Assembly (NCBI GenBank): GCA_002862125.1
Contig: PHSP01000003.1
Span: 186,001 to 250,000, forward strand
Source of the DNA: Methylobacter sp. KS41
GTDB lineage: Bacteria > Pseudomonadota > Gammaproteobacteria > Methylococcales > Methylomonadaceae
Length of the DNA stretch: 64,000 nucleotides
Reading direction: 5' to 3'
Part shown: in pieces, positions 24,733 to 34,813 of the stretch
Numbering within the stretch: the stretch's first letter is position 1
Layout: each line of letters begins with the position of its first letter
Notes under the pieces: model-generated
Databases searched by the model: none
What the model was told of the DNA's origin: nothing
The model's input: the letters and a program-made list of their open reading frames with translations, nothing else
Made by a program: the position numbers and the translations under genes

Positions 24733-24757
24733 AAAGACGTTGCAGTACAACGTCTTT
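24733..24757 (-). terminator. Rho-independent terminator downstream of prfA
   Basis: AAAGACGTTG (24733-24742) pairs with CAACGTCTTT (24748-24757) around a 5-nt loop. On the minus strand the stem is followed immediately by more T (TTTTT counting the stem end), the classic layout, 24 nt beyond the prfA stop. It implies that hemA-prfA transcription ends here and the cassette plus prmC need their own promoter. Confidence 0.8.
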
Positions 24758-24780
24758 AAAGTGCGCCCATACGGAAACGA

Positions 24781-25866
24781 TTAATCATCCCCCAACTGCG
24801 TCAATAATTCCGCCTGATGTTCGCTAATCAACGGCTGAATCACTTGTTCCAGCCCACCCTGCATAATGTCATCCAGTTTATACAGTGTTAAATTAATGCG
24901 GTGATCCGTTAGTCGTCCTTGCGGGTAATTGTAGGTGCGAATGCGCTCGGAACGGTCACCGCTGCCGACTTGCAGTTTGCGGGTTGCTGATTGTTCTGCG
25001 TGGTGTTTTTCCTGTTCCGCTGATAACAAACGGGATGCGAGTAAGGACATGGCTCGGGCGCGGTTTTTGTGTTGCGAGCGCTCGTCCTGGCATTCAACGA
25101 CCACTCCCGAGGGGATATGGGTAATGCGTATGGCGGATTCAGTTTTGTTGATATGCTGTCCACCCGCTCCCGATGCCCGGAAGGTGTCAACTTTCAGGTC
25201 GGCCGGGTTGATGTCAATGGCATCTACCTCTTCAACTTCGGGCATGATGGCAACGGTACAGGCTGATGTGTGTATGCGGCCTTGTGATTCTGTTTCAGGC
25301 ACCCGTTGCACGCGGTGGGCACCGGATTCAAATTTTAGTTGGGAATACACGTCGCGTCCGGTAACGCGCAAAATAACCTCTTTGTAGCCGCCGTGATCCC
25401 CCAGGCTTTCGCTGATAATTTCTGTTTGCCAGCCTTTTCTTTCAGCGTAGCGCTGATACATGCGGCTTAGGTCGCCTGAAAAAATCGCAGCTTCATCACC
25501 GCCTGTGCCTGCGCGTATTTCCAGGAAAATATTGCGATTGTCGTTGGGATCCTTGGGTAATAACAATACTTGCAACTCGCGATTCAGTGATTCTATCTGA
25601 TCTTCCGCCTCACTGACTTCTTCTTTAGCTAATTCTCTTAGTTCAAGGTCTGCGTCATTTGCCATTTCTTTAGCCGAAGTCAACATGCTTAATGCTTGTT
25701 CGTATTTCTTGTAGCAATCAACCAAAGGGGAGATTTGGGCATATTCCTGGCTCAGGCTGCGGAATTTATTTTGATTACCTTGTACTTCCGGTTCTGAAAG
25801 CAAGGCGGCGATTTCATCATAACGTTCGCACAGGTTTTCCAGTTTTAGTTGTATGGATTGTTTCAT
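24781..25866 (-). CDS. prfA: Peptide chain release factor 1
   Basis: The 361-residue factor reads UAA and UAG. The codon-recognition tripeptide is PET at about 190-192 in [15 protein letters not shown], matching the RF1 (PxT) class rather than the RF2 (SPF) class. The GGQ motif at 235-237 ([13 protein letters not shown]) enters the peptidyl transferase centre and is the methylation target of PrmC. The start overlaps the hemA stop (ATGA). Confidence 0.97.
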   Translation of the reverse strand: MKQSIQLKLENLCERYDEIAALLSEPEVQGNQNKFRSLSQEYAQISPLVDCYKKYEQALSMLTSAKEMANDADLELRELAKEEVSEAEDQIESLNRELQVLLLPKDPNDNRNIFLEIRAGTGGDEAAIFSGDLSRMYQRYAERKGWQTEIISESLGDHGGYKEVILRVTGRDVYSQLKFESGAHRVQRVPETESQGRIHTSACTVAIMPEVEEVDAIDINPADLKVDTFRASGAGGQHINKTESAIRITHIPSGVVVECQDERSQHKNRARAMSLLASRLLSAEQEKHHAEQSATRKLQVGSGDRSERIRTYNYPQGRLTDHRINLTLYKLDDIMQGGLEQVIQPLISEHQAELLTQLGDD

Positions 25867-27122
25867 TGAGATTTTGGTAATTTAAAAATTTCGCGGGCAG
25901 CGGCAATCAAGTCATGGCGTTCATTTACGGCGGCGGTTCTGATTTGGGTGCTGGGCGTATGTATGAGTTTGTTGGTGAGGTTATGAGCGAGACGGTTAAG
26001 CGCTTCTTCAGCTGGAACGCCGTTTTTCAGCATTGCCAAGGCTTTTTGTAAGGCTTCATCACGGGATTGTAAGGCTTGATCCCGATAATCCTGTATCGTT
26101 GATTGCGCACCCTGGGCGCGTAACCAGGCTAAAAAATAATCAACCTGGGTGTCGATTATTTCCTCGGCCTGTTCGGCTGCAAGCCGACGCGAGTTCATGT
26201 TCTGGTCTATGGTGTGCTGCAGGTCATCGACGGTGTAAAGATATACATCTTTAAGTTGTTCAACTTCAGCTTCAATATCGCGCGGCACAGCGAGGTCCAC
26301 CATAAACACAGGTTTATGCTTGCGCTTTTTAAGCGCGCTTTCCATGCGGCCTTTGCCTAGAATCGGCAATTGGCTGGCTGTTGAGGAAATAACGATATCT
26401 GCTTCAGCCAGATGCGTAGGTAATTCGGACAAAGCAATCGCATAGCCGTTAAACTGTGTTGCGAGGGTATGCGCTTTGTCATAGGTGCGGTTAGCGATAA
26501 TGATACGGCCTATGCCTTGTTGGGATAAATGCCGCGCAGCCAGTTCTATGGTTTCGCCTGCGCCAATGAGTAAAGCGGTCTGATCGCCGAGATTATCGAA
26601 AATTTGTTGAGCCAGCTGAACGGCGGCGAAGGCGATAGATACCGGACTGGAGCCTATAGCGGTATCGGTGCGCACTTTTTTTGCGGCGGTAAATGTATGC
26701 TGAAAAAGTTTACCCAGGCGTTTCCCGAGGGTGCCCGCGTCGTAAGCCGCCTGATAAGCTGTTTTCATTTGCCCAAGAATTTGCGGCTCGCCTAAAATCA
26801 TGGAATCCAGTCCGCAAGCTACTCTAAATATATGTCTACATACTGAGCTGTCAGTATGGCAATACAAATAAGGCGTAAAATCGGCAATTTTGATTTGTTT
26901 GCTATGAGCCACCCAATCAATCAGGATTTGCTGGTTGGCGGTGGTTGATGTGCAGTAAAACTCGGTGCGATTACAGGTTGAAAGAATGGCGGCTTCACTG
27001 ATTTCTTTGAGCCGCCATAATTCTTTTAACGATGATTCGAGTATGTCGGCGGGGAATGACAGGCGCTCACGGATGGAAACCGGTGCGGTATTGTAATTAA
27101 TCCCTACTGCGAGAAAAGTCAT
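25863..27122 (-). CDS. hemA: Glutamyl-tRNA reductase
   Basis: The 419-residue enzyme reduces glutamyl-tRNA to glutamate-1-semialdehyde, the first step of C5 haem synthesis. The catalytic cysteine is Cys50 in [11 protein letters not shown], and NADPH-binding ([17 protein letters not shown]) and dimerisation domains follow. The ATG at 27122 gives [20 protein letters not shown], matching the family start; a TTG at 27137 would add five residues. The gene is divergent from the TPR lipoprotein gene, the usual gammaproteobacterial arrangement hemA/lolB. Confidence 0.96.
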   Translation of the reverse strand: MTFLAVGINYNTAPVSIRERLSFPADILESSLKELWRLKEISEAAILSTCNRTEFYCTSTTANQQILIDWVAHSKQIKIADFTPYLYCHTDSSVCRHIFRVACGLDSMILGEPQILGQMKTAYQAAYDAGTLGKRLGKLFQHTFTAAKKVRTDTAIGSSPVSIAFAAVQLAQQIFDNLGDQTALLIGAGETIELAARHLSQQGIGRIIIANRTYDKAHTLATQFNGYAIALSELPTHLAEADIVISSTASQLPILGKGRMESALKKRKHKPVFMVDLAVPRDIEAEVEQLKDVYLYTVDDLQHTIDQNMNSRRLAAEQAEEIIDTQVDYFLAWLRAQGAQSTIQDYRDQALQSRDEALQKALAMLKNGVPAEEALNRLAHNLTNKLIHTPSTQIRTAAVNERHDLIAAAREIFKLPKSQ

Positions 27123-27424
27123 GGTGTTTATGGTCAAGTAAGATTAATGTTACATAATGCGTGCAAGATGTAAGGCAAAGGAAAGGTAATTTTATAACTT
27201 GAATACAAAGTCTGGAAATAGACTGGATAGTTCAGTCCTTAATTCCAGTGAAATTACTTTTTTGCCATTTGTCCGGCATTTTGCACCTTAGCGTCCTAGC
27301 TTTTGGTAGAACCCACGGTATATTATGTCGCCGTTTTTTAAAAAATATAATAACTTTATCCAAAAGGAATAAATCAGCTGTCTAAATCGGCAGGTTTTTC
27401 TGATAATCTATTGGGTAATATGTA
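27123..27424. promoter_or_regulatory. Divergent promoter region hemA / TPR lipoprotein-lolB-ispE
   Basis: A 302-nt AT-rich region separates the divergent genes. It contains TATATT near 27318 and TATAAT-like AATATAATAA near 27344, but I could not find a -35/-10 pair with good spacing for either direction. No riboswitch-like structure was recognised. Confidence 0.35.
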
Positions 27425-29194
27425 TTGAGCAATAAATTAGGATGGTGTGTGTTAATTTTCAGACTGCTTTCAGTAATAACCCTCGTTGTATTTAATAGTT
27501 GCGCCTATTCACCTGCAAAGCCGAGTGATTCAAAAGGATCCGTTACGCCTGTTAAAATTGCTGCGGCCAAAGTAAACGCACAACAAAAAGAATCAAAAAC
27601 ATCGATTGATCCTGATGTGCTTTTTACCCTATTGACCGCAGAACTTGCCGGACAAAGAGGGCAATATGATATTGCGCTGGAGGGTTATATGGAAGCCGCC
27701 AAGCGTGTACATGATCCAAGGTTTGCTGAAAGGGCGACAATGATTGCCATGTACTTGAAAAATAGCAATAAAACAAAGAAATCGGTGGCTTTATGGCTGC
27801 GCCTGGATCCTAAAAACCAGACGGCAAGAAAAATCGCCGCCTTGTTGGCATTAAAGGCTGGAGATAAGAAGGCCGCCGTTGATGACTTAAATGTATTGCT
27901 GGCTGTTGATCCGGCGGGTTTCGAAAATGCGTTGCTTGAGTTGTCAGGCGCGCTGCAAAAAGAAGGCAAGACGTCTGCTGTTTATGAAGCGTTGAACGCT
28001 GTGTCAATACAGCATCCGGATCAGGCTGTGATTTATTTTATACAGTCATTACTGGCTATGCAGATGAAAGATAAAAATCTGGCTGAAATAAAGATACAGC
28101 AAGCTTTAAAGTTACAGCCTGACTGGGACAAGGCGCTGATTTTTCAAGCTCAGATCGCTGTATTTTCAGGCGATTTGAATAAAGCAAAAGCGATATTAAA
28201 AGATGCGTCCAGTAAATATCCGGGCAATAGTAAAATCGCTAAAATGTATGCTCAGGTTTTAATAAAAGCCGAAGACTATGAAGCGGCGATTGAGGCTTAC
28301 AAGAAGATTGTATTGGCTGATCCCAAGGATTTGGAGAGCCAGTTTGCGTTGGGATTGCTGTATTTGCAATTGGGCCAGGATGCGCAGGCTGAAGACATTT
28401 TCAAAAAGCTGTTGGAGCAGCCTCAATGGCGGTATCAGGCCAGCTTTTATTTAGGAAAAATAGAAGAAAAGCAAGACCATGCGAAAGATGCTCTGATCTG
28501 GTTTGACAAGGTAGCGGATGGACCATTGGCATTTGATGCGTCGATTTCCGCGATCTCTTTGCTTGCGAAAGATAAACGATTCGATGAAGCCCGTTCGCGG
28601 GCAAATCTTTTGGAGGCTAGGTTTCCCAAGCAAAAGCTTCGTCTATTGCTGGTGCAGGCTGAGTTATACAGCCAGCAAAAGCAATATGAAAAGGCCTATA
28701 GTTTATTGACCGGCGCGTTGGTTGATTTTCCAGGCCAAAAAGAGCTGTTATATACCCGGGCATTGATAGCGGAACATATCAATAAGCCGGATATAGTCGA
28801 GGCGGATCTAAAGAAAATATTGGCAATGGACCCCGATAATGTCGAAGCATTAAATGCGTTGGGATATACTCTGTTGAATAGTTCCGATCGCTATGCTGAA
28901 GCAGAAAAATATCTCAAGAAGGCTCTCAAGCTTCAGCCGAATGAAGCGGTAATAATCGACAGTTATGGCTGGTTGCAGTTTAAGCTGGGGAATTATAAAA
29001 GCGCGCTGGAATATTTGCAGCAAGCCTATGAGAAACAACCGGAAAATGAAATTGCGGCGCATCTGGCCGAAGTGTTATGGGTTTTAGGTAGAAAAGATGA
29101 GGCTAAAAAATTATTCAATAAAGCTATTAAAGACTCGCCGGATGATGAATATCTAAGGGATTTTCAGCTGAGAATATTGAACGGCGCGAAATAG
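27425..29194 (+). CDS. TPR-repeat lipoprotein
   Basis: The 589-residue protein has an N-terminal hydrophobic segment and a probable lipobox (VVFNSCAYSP, Cys26). About a dozen tetratricopeptide repeats then fill residues about 60-580, for example LEALNALGYTLLNSSDRYAEAEKYLKKAL-type units with A and G at helix-packing positions (sequence paraphrased). TPR proteins at this place before lolB are conserved in gammaproteobacteria, and their exact role is not established; they probably act as a scaffold at the envelope. The start is TTG, with poor ribosome-binding site evidence. The stop overlaps the lolB GTG by one base. Confidence 0.8.
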   Translation: MSNKLGWCVLIFRLLSVITLVVFNSCAYSPAKPSDSKGSVTPVKIAAAKVNAQQKESKTSIDPDVLFTLLTAELAGQRGQYDIALEGYMEAAKRVHDPRFAERATMIAMYLKNSNKTKKSVALWLRLDPKNQTARKIAALLALKAGDKKAAVDDLNVLLAVDPAGFENALLELSGALQKEGKTSAVYEALNAVSIQHPDQAVIYFIQSLLAMQMKDKNLAEIKIQQALKLQPDWDKALIFQAQIAVFSGDLNKAKAILKDASSKYPGNSKIAKMYAQVLIKAEDYEAAIEAYKKIVLADPKDLESQFALGLLYLQLGQDAQAEDIFKKLLEQPQWRYQASFYLGKIEEKQDHAKDALIWFDKVADGPLAFDASISAISLLAKDKRFDEARSRANLLEARFPKQKLRLLLVQAELYSQQKQYEKAYSLLTGALVDFPGQKELLYTRALIAEHINKPDIVEADLKKILAMDPDNVEALNALGYTLLNSSDRYAEAEKYLKKALKLQPNEAVIIDSYGWLQFKLGNYKSALEYLQQAYEKQPENEIAAHLAEVLWVLGRKDEAKKLFNKAIKDSPDDEYLRDFQLRILNGAK

Positions 29195-29790
29195 TGATAT
29201 TAAGAACTAAAGCAAAGTGGTTAAGCTGGTGGTGTATTTCATTGGCGCTGTCGGCCTGTTCTACAATTCCAGTAGAGCCGGAGGCTCATTATTCAATGCG
29301 TGCAAGAGAGCATCTTTACAAGTTGGAGCAATGGTCATTTGAAGGGCGCTTGGCTTTAAGCGGAAAAAACGATTCCTGGTCGGCAAGCATAAGTTGGGAG
29401 CATAGGCAGGATGATGAGAAAATAAAGCTATCCGGTCCTTTGGGGCAAGGCGCGACCGTTATTCAATTAACGGGCGATTTAGTCACAATAGACCGGGGGG
29501 GTGATGAAGTGCAATCATCTGCTCAGCCGGAAGCGTTTATAAATCAACAATTGGGCATGTTTGTCCCGGTGCGCTCCTTGCGCTATTGGGTGGTGGGCTT
29601 GCCTGCGCCAACCAGCGCCTCTATAGAAACGGCAAATGGTTTTAGTCAGGCGGGTTGGCTTATTGAATACAAGCAGATGGAGGCGGTCGATAATCAATCC
29701 ATGCCTCATAAAATCACCGTCACGAATGAGCGGGTCAAGTTAAAATTAGTCATAGATCAATGGGTTTTAAATGTCGCTAAAGCAATATAA
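29194..29790 (+). CDS. lolB: Outer-membrane lipoprotein receptor LolB
   Basis: The 198-residue protein accepts lipoproteins from periplasmic LolA and inserts them into the outer membrane. The lipobox LSAC ends at Cys22. The family features WSFEGRLALSGKNDSWSASI and SGPLGQGATVIQL are visible, the latter near the loop that inserts into the membrane. The start is GTG overlapping the stop of the TPR gene (TAGTG). Its 3' end overlaps ispE by 20 nt, indicating one operon. Confidence 0.92.
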   Translation: MILRTKAKWLSWWCISLALSACSTIPVEPEAHYSMRAREHLYKLEQWSFEGRLALSGKNDSWSASISWEHRQDDEKIKLSGPLGQGATVIQLTGDLVTIDRGGDEVQSSAQPEAFINQQLGMFVPVRSLRYWVVGLPAPTSASIETANGFSQAGWLIEYKQMEAVDNQSMPHKITVTNERVKLKLVIDQWVLNVAKAI

Positions 29791-30646
29791 TCAGTCCGCA
29801 TGGATGGAAAGATGGCCGGCGCCTGCAAAAGTAAATTTAATGTTAAGAATTGTAGGTCAAAGATCCGATGGTTATCATTTGTTGCAAACGGTGTTTCAAT
29901 TTATAGATTTGTGTGACTGGATTACCTTTCATCCTGTTGATGACGGGCGAGTAAGCTTGCAAAGAACGATTCCAGGTGTGCGGGAAGAAGACGATTTAAC
30001 GATTAAAGCGGCAAATCTGTTAAAAGCAGAAACGGGTTGCAAGTCAGGCGTACGTATTGATGTGGAAAAAAATCTGCCCATGGGCGGCGGTTTGGGTGGC
30101 GGCAGTTCGGATGCCGCAACTACCTTGGTGGTATTGAATAAATTGTGGAGCTTGGATTTATCAAGGGAAAAATTGATGGATTTGGGGTTGGCATTGGGCG
30201 CGGATGTGCCTGTTTTTGTTTACGGATATTCATCATGGGCGGAAGGCGTCGGTGAAAAACTAGAGAAGATGTATCTCAATGAGCAATGGGTTGTTGTTAT
30301 TAAGCCGGATTGTCATGTGAATACAAAAGAAATTTTTTCAGCTAAAAATTTGACACGGAATAGTAAATCAATCACAATAGCCGACTTTATGGCAGGTCAG
30401 CGCCAAAATGATTGTGTTGAAGTGGTTTGCCAGAGATACCAGCCTGTTAAAGATGCTTTGTTTGCATTGTCTGAGTTTTCAGAGGTGAGATTAACCGGGA
30501 CAGGGGCGTGTGTATTTGCTCAGTTCGATTCAGAAGATGCAGCGTACGATGCCTATGAGTCGCTTAAAAAAAATAAGTGGCAGGTTTATATGGCAAAAAG
30601 TGTAAATGAATCGCCTCTGTATTCAAAGTTGAAAATTAATAAATAG
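29771..30646 (+). CDS. ispE: 4-diphosphocytidyl-2-C-methyl-D-erythritol kinase
   Basis: The 291-residue GHMP kinase phosphorylates CDP-methylerythritol in the MEP pathway to isoprenoids. The N-terminus has PAPAKVNLMLRIVGQRSDGY. The ATP-binding glycine-rich loop is PMGGGLGGGSSDAATTL at about 103-119. The C-terminal motif RLTGTGACVFAQF is conserved. It starts within the lolB 3' end, so it is translationally coupled. Confidence 0.95.
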   Translation: MSLKQYNQSAWMERWPAPAKVNLMLRIVGQRSDGYHLLQTVFQFIDLCDWITFHPVDDGRVSLQRTIPGVREEDDLTIKAANLLKAETGCKSGVRIDVEKNLPMGGGLGGGSSDAATTLVVLNKLWSLDLSREKLMDLGLALGADVPVFVYGYSSWAEGVGEKLEKMYLNEQWVVVIKPDCHVNTKEIFSAKNLTRNSKSITIADFMAGQRQNDCVEVVCQRYQPVKDALFALSEFSEVRLTGTGACVFAQFDSEDAAYDAYESLKKNKWQVYMAKSVNESPLYSKLKINK

Positions 30647-30659
30647 TTATCATGATTTT

Positions 30660-30734
30660 TGGGTCGTCGCCAAGCGGTAAGGCACGGGGTTTTGATCTCC
30701 GCATTCCAAGGTTCGAATCCTTGCGACCCAGCCA
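30660..30734 (+). tRNA. tRNA-Gln (anticodon TTG)
   Basis: A cloverleaf folds with acceptor stem TGGGTCG/CGACCCA, D-arm GCCAAGCGGTAAGGC, anticodon loop TTTTGAT (TTG at 30692-30694) and T-arm CAAGGTTCGAATCCTTG. CCA is encoded at the 3' end. It lies between ispE and prs, as in most gammaproteobacteria. Confidence 0.97.
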
Positions 30735-30777
30735 TTTACCTCCGTTTAGTTAAATTCATTTTTAGGAGTGCGCTTGA

Positions 30778-31731
30778 ATGGATGACACCCCTATGATGGT
30801 GTTTTCTGGAAATGCTAATCTGGCTTTGTCTGACGGAATAGCAAAAAAGCTAAATATGCGCCTGGGAATGGCGGCTGTAGGTAGATTTAGTGACGGCGAA
30901 ATTGCGGTGGAAATTCAGGAAAATGTTCGCGGTAAGGATGTTTTTATTATTCAGCCTACCTGTTCGCCAGCTAATGAAAATTTAATGGAATTATTGGTGA
31001 TGATTGATGCTCTCAAGCGGGCTTCGGCATCACGGATTACCGCGGTAATGCCTTATTATGGTTATGCGCGGCAAGATAGACGTTCGCGATCAGCACGGGT
31101 GCCGATAACGGCCAAGCTGGTGGCTAAAATGATTGAGCAATCGGGTGCTCACCGGGTTTTGACCGTTGATTTACATGCCGATCAAATTCAGGGTTTTTTC
31201 GACATACCTGTAGACAATGTTTATTCGTCACCACTTCTTTTAGGAGATGTGTGGCGGCAGCAGTATAAAGATCTGATTGTTGTTTCGCCGGATGTTGGCG
31301 GTGTTGTCAGAGCGCGTGCGCTTGCCAAGCGCTTGGATGATGCTGATCTTGCTATTATTGACAAGCGCAGGCCAAAGCCGAATGTTTCGGAGATAATGCA
31401 CATCATTGGTGATGTCGACGGTCGCAGTTGTGTGCTGATTGATGATTTGGTTGATACAGCCGGCACTCTGTGTCACGCTGCTGCAGCTTTAAAAAAACAT
31501 GGAGCAATAAAAGTGGTTGCCTATTGTACGCATGCAGTATTATCAGGCTCTGCCATGAGAAACCTGAATGGCTCGGAGCTTGACGAGTTGGTGGTTACGG
31601 ATACCATACCCTTGAGTCAGGATGCTGTCGATTCAGGCAAAATAAGGCAGTTAAGCGTTGCGGAAATGCTGGCTGAGACAATAAGACGCATGGCTGTCGG
31701 TGAATCGGTTAGTTCGCTTTACGTGGATTGA
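30778..31731 (+). CDS. prs: Ribose-phosphate pyrophosphokinase
   Basis: The 317-residue enzyme makes PRPP from ribose 5-phosphate and ATP for nucleotide, histidine and tryptophan synthesis. Conserved blocks are [36 protein letters not shown] (flexible ATP loop), [12 protein letters not shown] and the PRPP loop [13 protein letters not shown]. The length is standard. It follows tRNA-Gln and precedes rplY, a typical order. Confidence 0.97.
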   Translation: MDDTPMMVFSGNANLALSDGIAKKLNMRLGMAAVGRFSDGEIAVEIQENVRGKDVFIIQPTCSPANENLMELLVMIDALKRASASRITAVMPYYGYARQDRRSRSARVPITAKLVAKMIEQSGAHRVLTVDLHADQIQGFFDIPVDNVYSSPLLLGDVWRQQYKDLIVVSPDVGGVVRARALAKRLDDADLAIIDKRRPKPNVSEIMHIIGDVDGRSCVLIDDLVDTAGTLCHAAAALKKHGAIKVVAYCTHAVLSGSAMRNLNGSELDELVVTDTIPLSQDAVDSGKIRQLSVAEMLAETIRRMAVGESVSSLYVD

Positions 31732-31797
31732 TGGTTGTAGGTTCAGAATTTAATGTGCGCGCCTAAAGGCGGGCGCTTCAAAAAAAGGTGAGGAAAA

Positions 31798-32412
31798 ATG
31801 TCTAAGGTATTTGAATTTGTTGCCGAAAGTCGCGGGCGAGCAGGTAAGAGCGCAGCAAGAAGCATGCGTCGTCAAGGTAACGTGCCTGCAGTGATATACG
31901 GCGGCCATAGGGAGCCTCAAATGCTGGCGTTAAATCATAATGAAGTCATTAAGCATCTTAATCATGAGGCGGTCTACTCTCATGTGCTGGATGTTACTGT
32001 TGATGGAAAAACAGAGCAGGCAATTCTGAAAGGCGTACAGCGTAATCCGGCAAAATTTCAGATTTTGCATTTGGATTTTCTCAGGGTTAGCATGTCTGAA
32101 GCTGTAAAAGTACATGTGCCTTTGCATTTTGCCAATGAACATACCTCCATTGGTGGAAAAAAGGGTGGTATCGCAGCCCATTCCATGGTTGATGTAGAAG
32201 TTTCCTGCTTGCCTTCAGCTTTGCCAGAATATATTACAGTTGATTTGGCTGGAATGGATATCGGCGAGACTCTCCATTTGTCGGACCTGGTTTTGCCGGC
32301 AGGTGTTGAGGTTGTGGTTTTGGCCCAAGGCCTAGAGCATAATTTGCCAGTTGTCTCCATGATGGCATCAAAAGCCAGTAAAGGTGATGAAACTGAAGCG
32401 GCTGCTGAGTAA
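31798..32412 (+). CDS. rplY: 50S ribosomal protein L25/general stress protein Ctc
   Basis: The 204-residue long (CTC) form binds 5S rRNA. The N-terminal L25 domain (residues about 1-95, RGRAGKSAARSMRRQGNVPA) is followed by the C-terminal TL5 beta-domain and an acidic tail. A GC-rich hairpin (GCGCGCC/GGCGGGCGC) lies just upstream at 31757-31776, followed by a GAGG ribosome-binding site. It is followed by pth. Confidence 0.93.
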   Translation: MSKVFEFVAESRGRAGKSAARSMRRQGNVPAVIYGGHREPQMLALNHNEVIKHLNHEAVYSHVLDVTVDGKTEQAILKGVQRNPAKFQILHLDFLRVSMSEAVKVHVPLHFANEHTSIGGKKGGIAAHSMVDVEVSCLPSALPEYITVDLAGMDIGETLHLSDLVLPAGVEVVVLAQGLEHNLPVVSMMASKASKGDETEAAAE

Positions 32413-32434
32413 AGCAAGTAGCTATAGAACAAAG

Positions 32435-33001
32435 ATGATAAAACTTATCGTTGGCTTGGGTAATCCAGGCCGGCAGTATGAAAAAACCCGGCATAATGCC
32501 GGGTTTTTGTTTTTAGATGCGCTGGCGCAGGCGCTGAGCTGTACTTGGTCAAGTGACTCCAGATTTCAAGGATTGTTTGCAGAGGGATTCGTTGCAAGCA
32601 GCAAAGTCATGCTATTGAAGCCAGGCACTTTTATGAATAGAAGCGGCCAGTCTGTAGGCAAAATTGTCAGGTATTACAAGTTAGCGCCTGATGAAATTCT
32701 CGTTGTTCACGATGAGCTGGATTTCAATCCTGGTGTGGTACGGCTTAAAAAAGATGGCGGTCATGCCGGGCATAATGGTTTGAGAGACATCATTGTGCAT
32801 TTGGGTTCAAAAGATTTTTACCGGTTAAGAATGGGCATTGGCCGCCCTCCTGCCGGAAAAGCCGTTGCTGATTTTGTTTTGTCTGCGCCAACGGAACAAG
32901 AATGGAAGCTGCTCCTTAATGCTTTCGACATGAGTAGGGGTCTTATGGGTCAGATGGTTGCCGGAGATATGTCGTCGGTGATGAATAGACTGAATGCCTG
33001 A
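32435..33001 (+). CDS. pth: Peptidyl-tRNA hydrolase
   Basis: The 188-residue enzyme releases peptides from stalled peptidyl-tRNA. The active-site His and Asp are visible in GLGNPGRQYEKTRHNAGF (His about 20) and VVHDELDFNPG (Asp about 93). GGHAGHNGLRDI is also diagnostic. The ATG at 32435 matches the family start; an upstream in-frame ATG at 32384 would overlap rplY. The codons for TRHNAGFLF form a perfect terminator-like hairpin (32482-32508). Confidence 0.95.
   Translation: MIKLIVGLGNPGRQYEKTRHNAGFLFLDALAQALSCTWSSDSRFQGLFAEGFVASSKVMLLKPGTFMNRSGQSVGKIVRYYKLAPDEILVVHDELDFNPGVVRLKKDGGHAGHNGLRDIIVHLGSKDFYRLRMGIGRPPAGKAVADFVLSAPTEQEWKLLLNAFDMSRGLMGQMVAGDMSSVMNRLNA
32482..32508 (+). terminator. 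Terminator-like hairpin inside the start of pth
   Basis: AAAAACCCGGCAT (32482-32494) and ATGCCGGGTTTTT (32496-32508) are perfect inverses around one base, followed by GTTTTTAG. This has the form of a strong intrinsic terminator with a GC-rich core and T-run, but it lies within codons 16-25 of pth. It could terminate part of the prs-rplY transcription or attenuate pth. Confidence 0.6.
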
Positions 33002-33154
33002 ATTTGGTAATCTTGAGGCGGATTATTTCTTGCTTCAGCCGCTGTTTCCCGGTTCTTAAAAGCAAGCTGACATTTTATGCGCTCCCAACAGGCTCAAACA
33101 ATTTAGTTGACAGATATGGCTCAATAAAAGATAATAAACAGCTTACCCGATATC
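33002..33154 (+). promoter_or_regulatory. Spacer with strong sigma-70 promoter for the tRNA-tuf-secE-nusG unit
   Basis: TTGACA at 33107-33112 and GATAAT at 33130-33135 are separated by 17 nt, matching the -35 and -10 consensus at 11 of 12 positions. Transcription should begin near 33142, just before tRNA-Tyr. The downstream genes to nusG are on the same strand without another strong promoter that I could see. Confidence 0.8.
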
Positions 33155-33239
33155 GGAGGGGTTCCCGAGCGGCCAAAGGGATCAGACTGTAAATCTGCCG
33201 GCTCTGCCTTCGGAGGTTCGAATCCTCCCCCCTCCACCA
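33155..33239 (+). tRNA. tRNA-Tyr (anticodon GTA)
   Basis: The 85-nt class II tRNA has acceptor GGAGGGG/CCCCTCC, anticodon GTA at 33189-33191 in ACTGTAAAT, a long variable arm and T-arm GGAGGTTCGAATCCTCC, with CCA encoded. It is first in a tRNA-Tyr/Gly/Thr-tuf-tRNA-Trp cluster. Confidence 0.97.
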
Positions 33240-33260
33240 TCTCGAATAAAATAAAAATCT

Positions 33261-33334
33261 GCGGGTGTAGTTCAATGGTAGAACTCCAGCCTTCCAAGCT
33301 GATCACGTGGGTTCGATTCCCATCACCCGCTCCA
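33261..33334 (+). tRNA. tRNA-Gly (anticodon TCC)
   Basis: The 74-nt cloverleaf has acceptor GCGGGTG/CACCCGC, anticodon loop CTTCCAA (TCC) and T-arm GTGGGTTCGATTCCCAT, with encoded CCA. It lies between tRNA-Tyr and tRNA-Thr, the conserved order. Confidence 0.97.
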
Positions 33335-33350
33335 TATTTCTGAGATTAAA

Positions 33351-33426
<76 letters not shown>

Positions 33427-33455
33427 ATTAGCATTATGATTATTAGGTGTGACTC

Positions 33456-34646
33456 ATGGCCAAAGAAAAATTTTCACGTAGTAAGCCCCACGTAAACGTA
33501 GGCACAATCGGACACGTTGACCACGGCAAGACAACGCTGACTGCTGCATTAACAACAGTAATGGCTAAATTGCACGGCGGAGCGGTCAAGGCTTTCGATC
33601 AGATTGATAATGCGCCTGAAGAGCGTGCGCGTGGTATTACCATAGCAACGTCTCACGTGGAGTATGAATCCGCAACGCGCCATTACGCACATGTTGACTG
33701 CCCGGGCCATGCTGACTATGTAAAAAACATGATCACCGGCGCCGCGCAAATGGATGGCGCGATTCTTGTTTGTTCAGCAGCTGACGGTCCAATGCCGCAG
33801 ACCAGAGAACACATTTTGTTATCAAGACAGGTTGGCGTGCCTTATATCGTAGTGTTTCTGAATAAAGCCGATATGGTTGATGATGAAGAGTTAATCGAAC
33901 TGGTTGAAATGGAAATCAGGGAATTGCTGGATATGTATGAATTTCCAGGCGACGACACGCCTATTATCAAAGGTTCAGCCCTGCTTGCATTGCAAGGCGA
34001 TGAAAGTGAAATTGGCATGCCATCGGTGGTCAAACTGGTTGAAGCATTGGATAGCTACATTCCCCTGCCGGAAAGAGCGGTTGACGGATCATTCCTGATG
34101 CCAATTGAAGACGTGTTCTCGATTTCAGGTCGCGGCACCGTGGTAACTGGGCGTATAGAGCGTGGTGTAATCAAAGTCGGTCAGGAAGTTGAAATTGTCG
34201 GTATCAGGCCGACAGTGACAACAACCGTTACCGGAGTTGAAATGTTCCGTAAGCTGCTTGATCAAGGTGAGGCCGGCGATAACGTAGGTTTGTTGTTAAG
34301 AGGAACCAAAAGAGACGATGTCGAGCGTGGACAGGTTTTGGCGCACAAAGGGACGATTAAGCCGCACGCCCATTTCAATGCCGAAATTTATGTATTATCA
34401 AAAGAAGAAGGCGGCCGTCATACGCCATTCTTTAACGGCTATCGCCCGCAATTCTATTTTAGAACGACCGACGTAACAGGCGCGGTTGATTTGCCTGAAG
34501 GTGTGGAAATGGTAATGCCTGGCGATAATATTTCGGTAAAAGTAAAGTTGATTTCACCGATTGCCATGGAAGACGGCTTGCGTTTCGCAATTCGTGAAGG
34601 CGGTCGTACAGTCGGTGCGGGCGTTGTTGCATCAATACTTGAATAA
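33456..34646 (+). CDS. tuf: Elongation factor Tu, first copy
   Basis: The 396-residue GTPase delivers aminoacyl-tRNA to the ribosome. G motifs [17 protein letters not shown] and NKAD are intact, and beta-barrel domains II and III follow. It ends SILE, whereas the second copy ends SIIE. The nucleotide sequence matches the second copy from the ATG through 34627, with differences only in the last about 19 nt. It is embedded in the tRNA operon before tRNA-Trp and secE. Confidence 0.98.
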   Translation: MAKEKFSRSKPHVNVGTIGHVDHGKTTLTAALTTVMAKLHGGAVKAFDQIDNAPEERARGITIATSHVEYESATRHYAHVDCPGHADYVKNMITGAAQMDGAILVCSAADGPMPQTREHILLSRQVGVPYIVVFLNKADMVDDEELIELVEMEIRELLDMYEFPGDDTPIIKGSALLALQGDESEIGMPSVVKLVEALDSYIPLPERAVDGSFLMPIEDVFSISGRGTVVTGRIERGVIKVGQEVEIVGIRPTVTTTVTGVEMFRKLLDQGEAGDNVGLLLRGTKRDDVERGQVLAHKGTIKPHAHFNAEIYVLSKEEGGRHTPFFNGYRPQFYFRTTDVTGAVDLPEGVEMVMPGDNISVKVKLISPIAMEDGLRFAIREGGRTVGAGVVASILE

Positions 34647-34694
34647 TATTTTTGATTGGTATATTATTGCAAGTTCTGTAAAGTTTATCTGAAT

Positions 34695-34770
34695 AGGTCA
34701 GTAGTTCAATTGGTAGAATGGCGGTCTCCAAAACCGCTGGTTGGGGGTTCGAGACCCTCCTGGCCTGCCA
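34695..34770 (+). tRNA. tRNA-Trp (anticodon CCA)
   Basis: The 76-nt tRNA has acceptor AGGTCAG/CTGGCCT (one G-U pair), anticodon loop CTCCAAA, and T-arm GGGGGTTCGAGACCCTC, with CCA encoded. It lies between tuf and secE as in Escherichia coli. Confidence 0.97.
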
Positions 34771-34813
34771 GTCAGATTAAGCAAATCGATATTATCAATT
34801 TTATAAATAACAC

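Noticed and set aside
27123-27424. Possible riboswitch or leader upstream of hemA
   Set aside because: No conserved riboswitch-like core or strong pairing seen.
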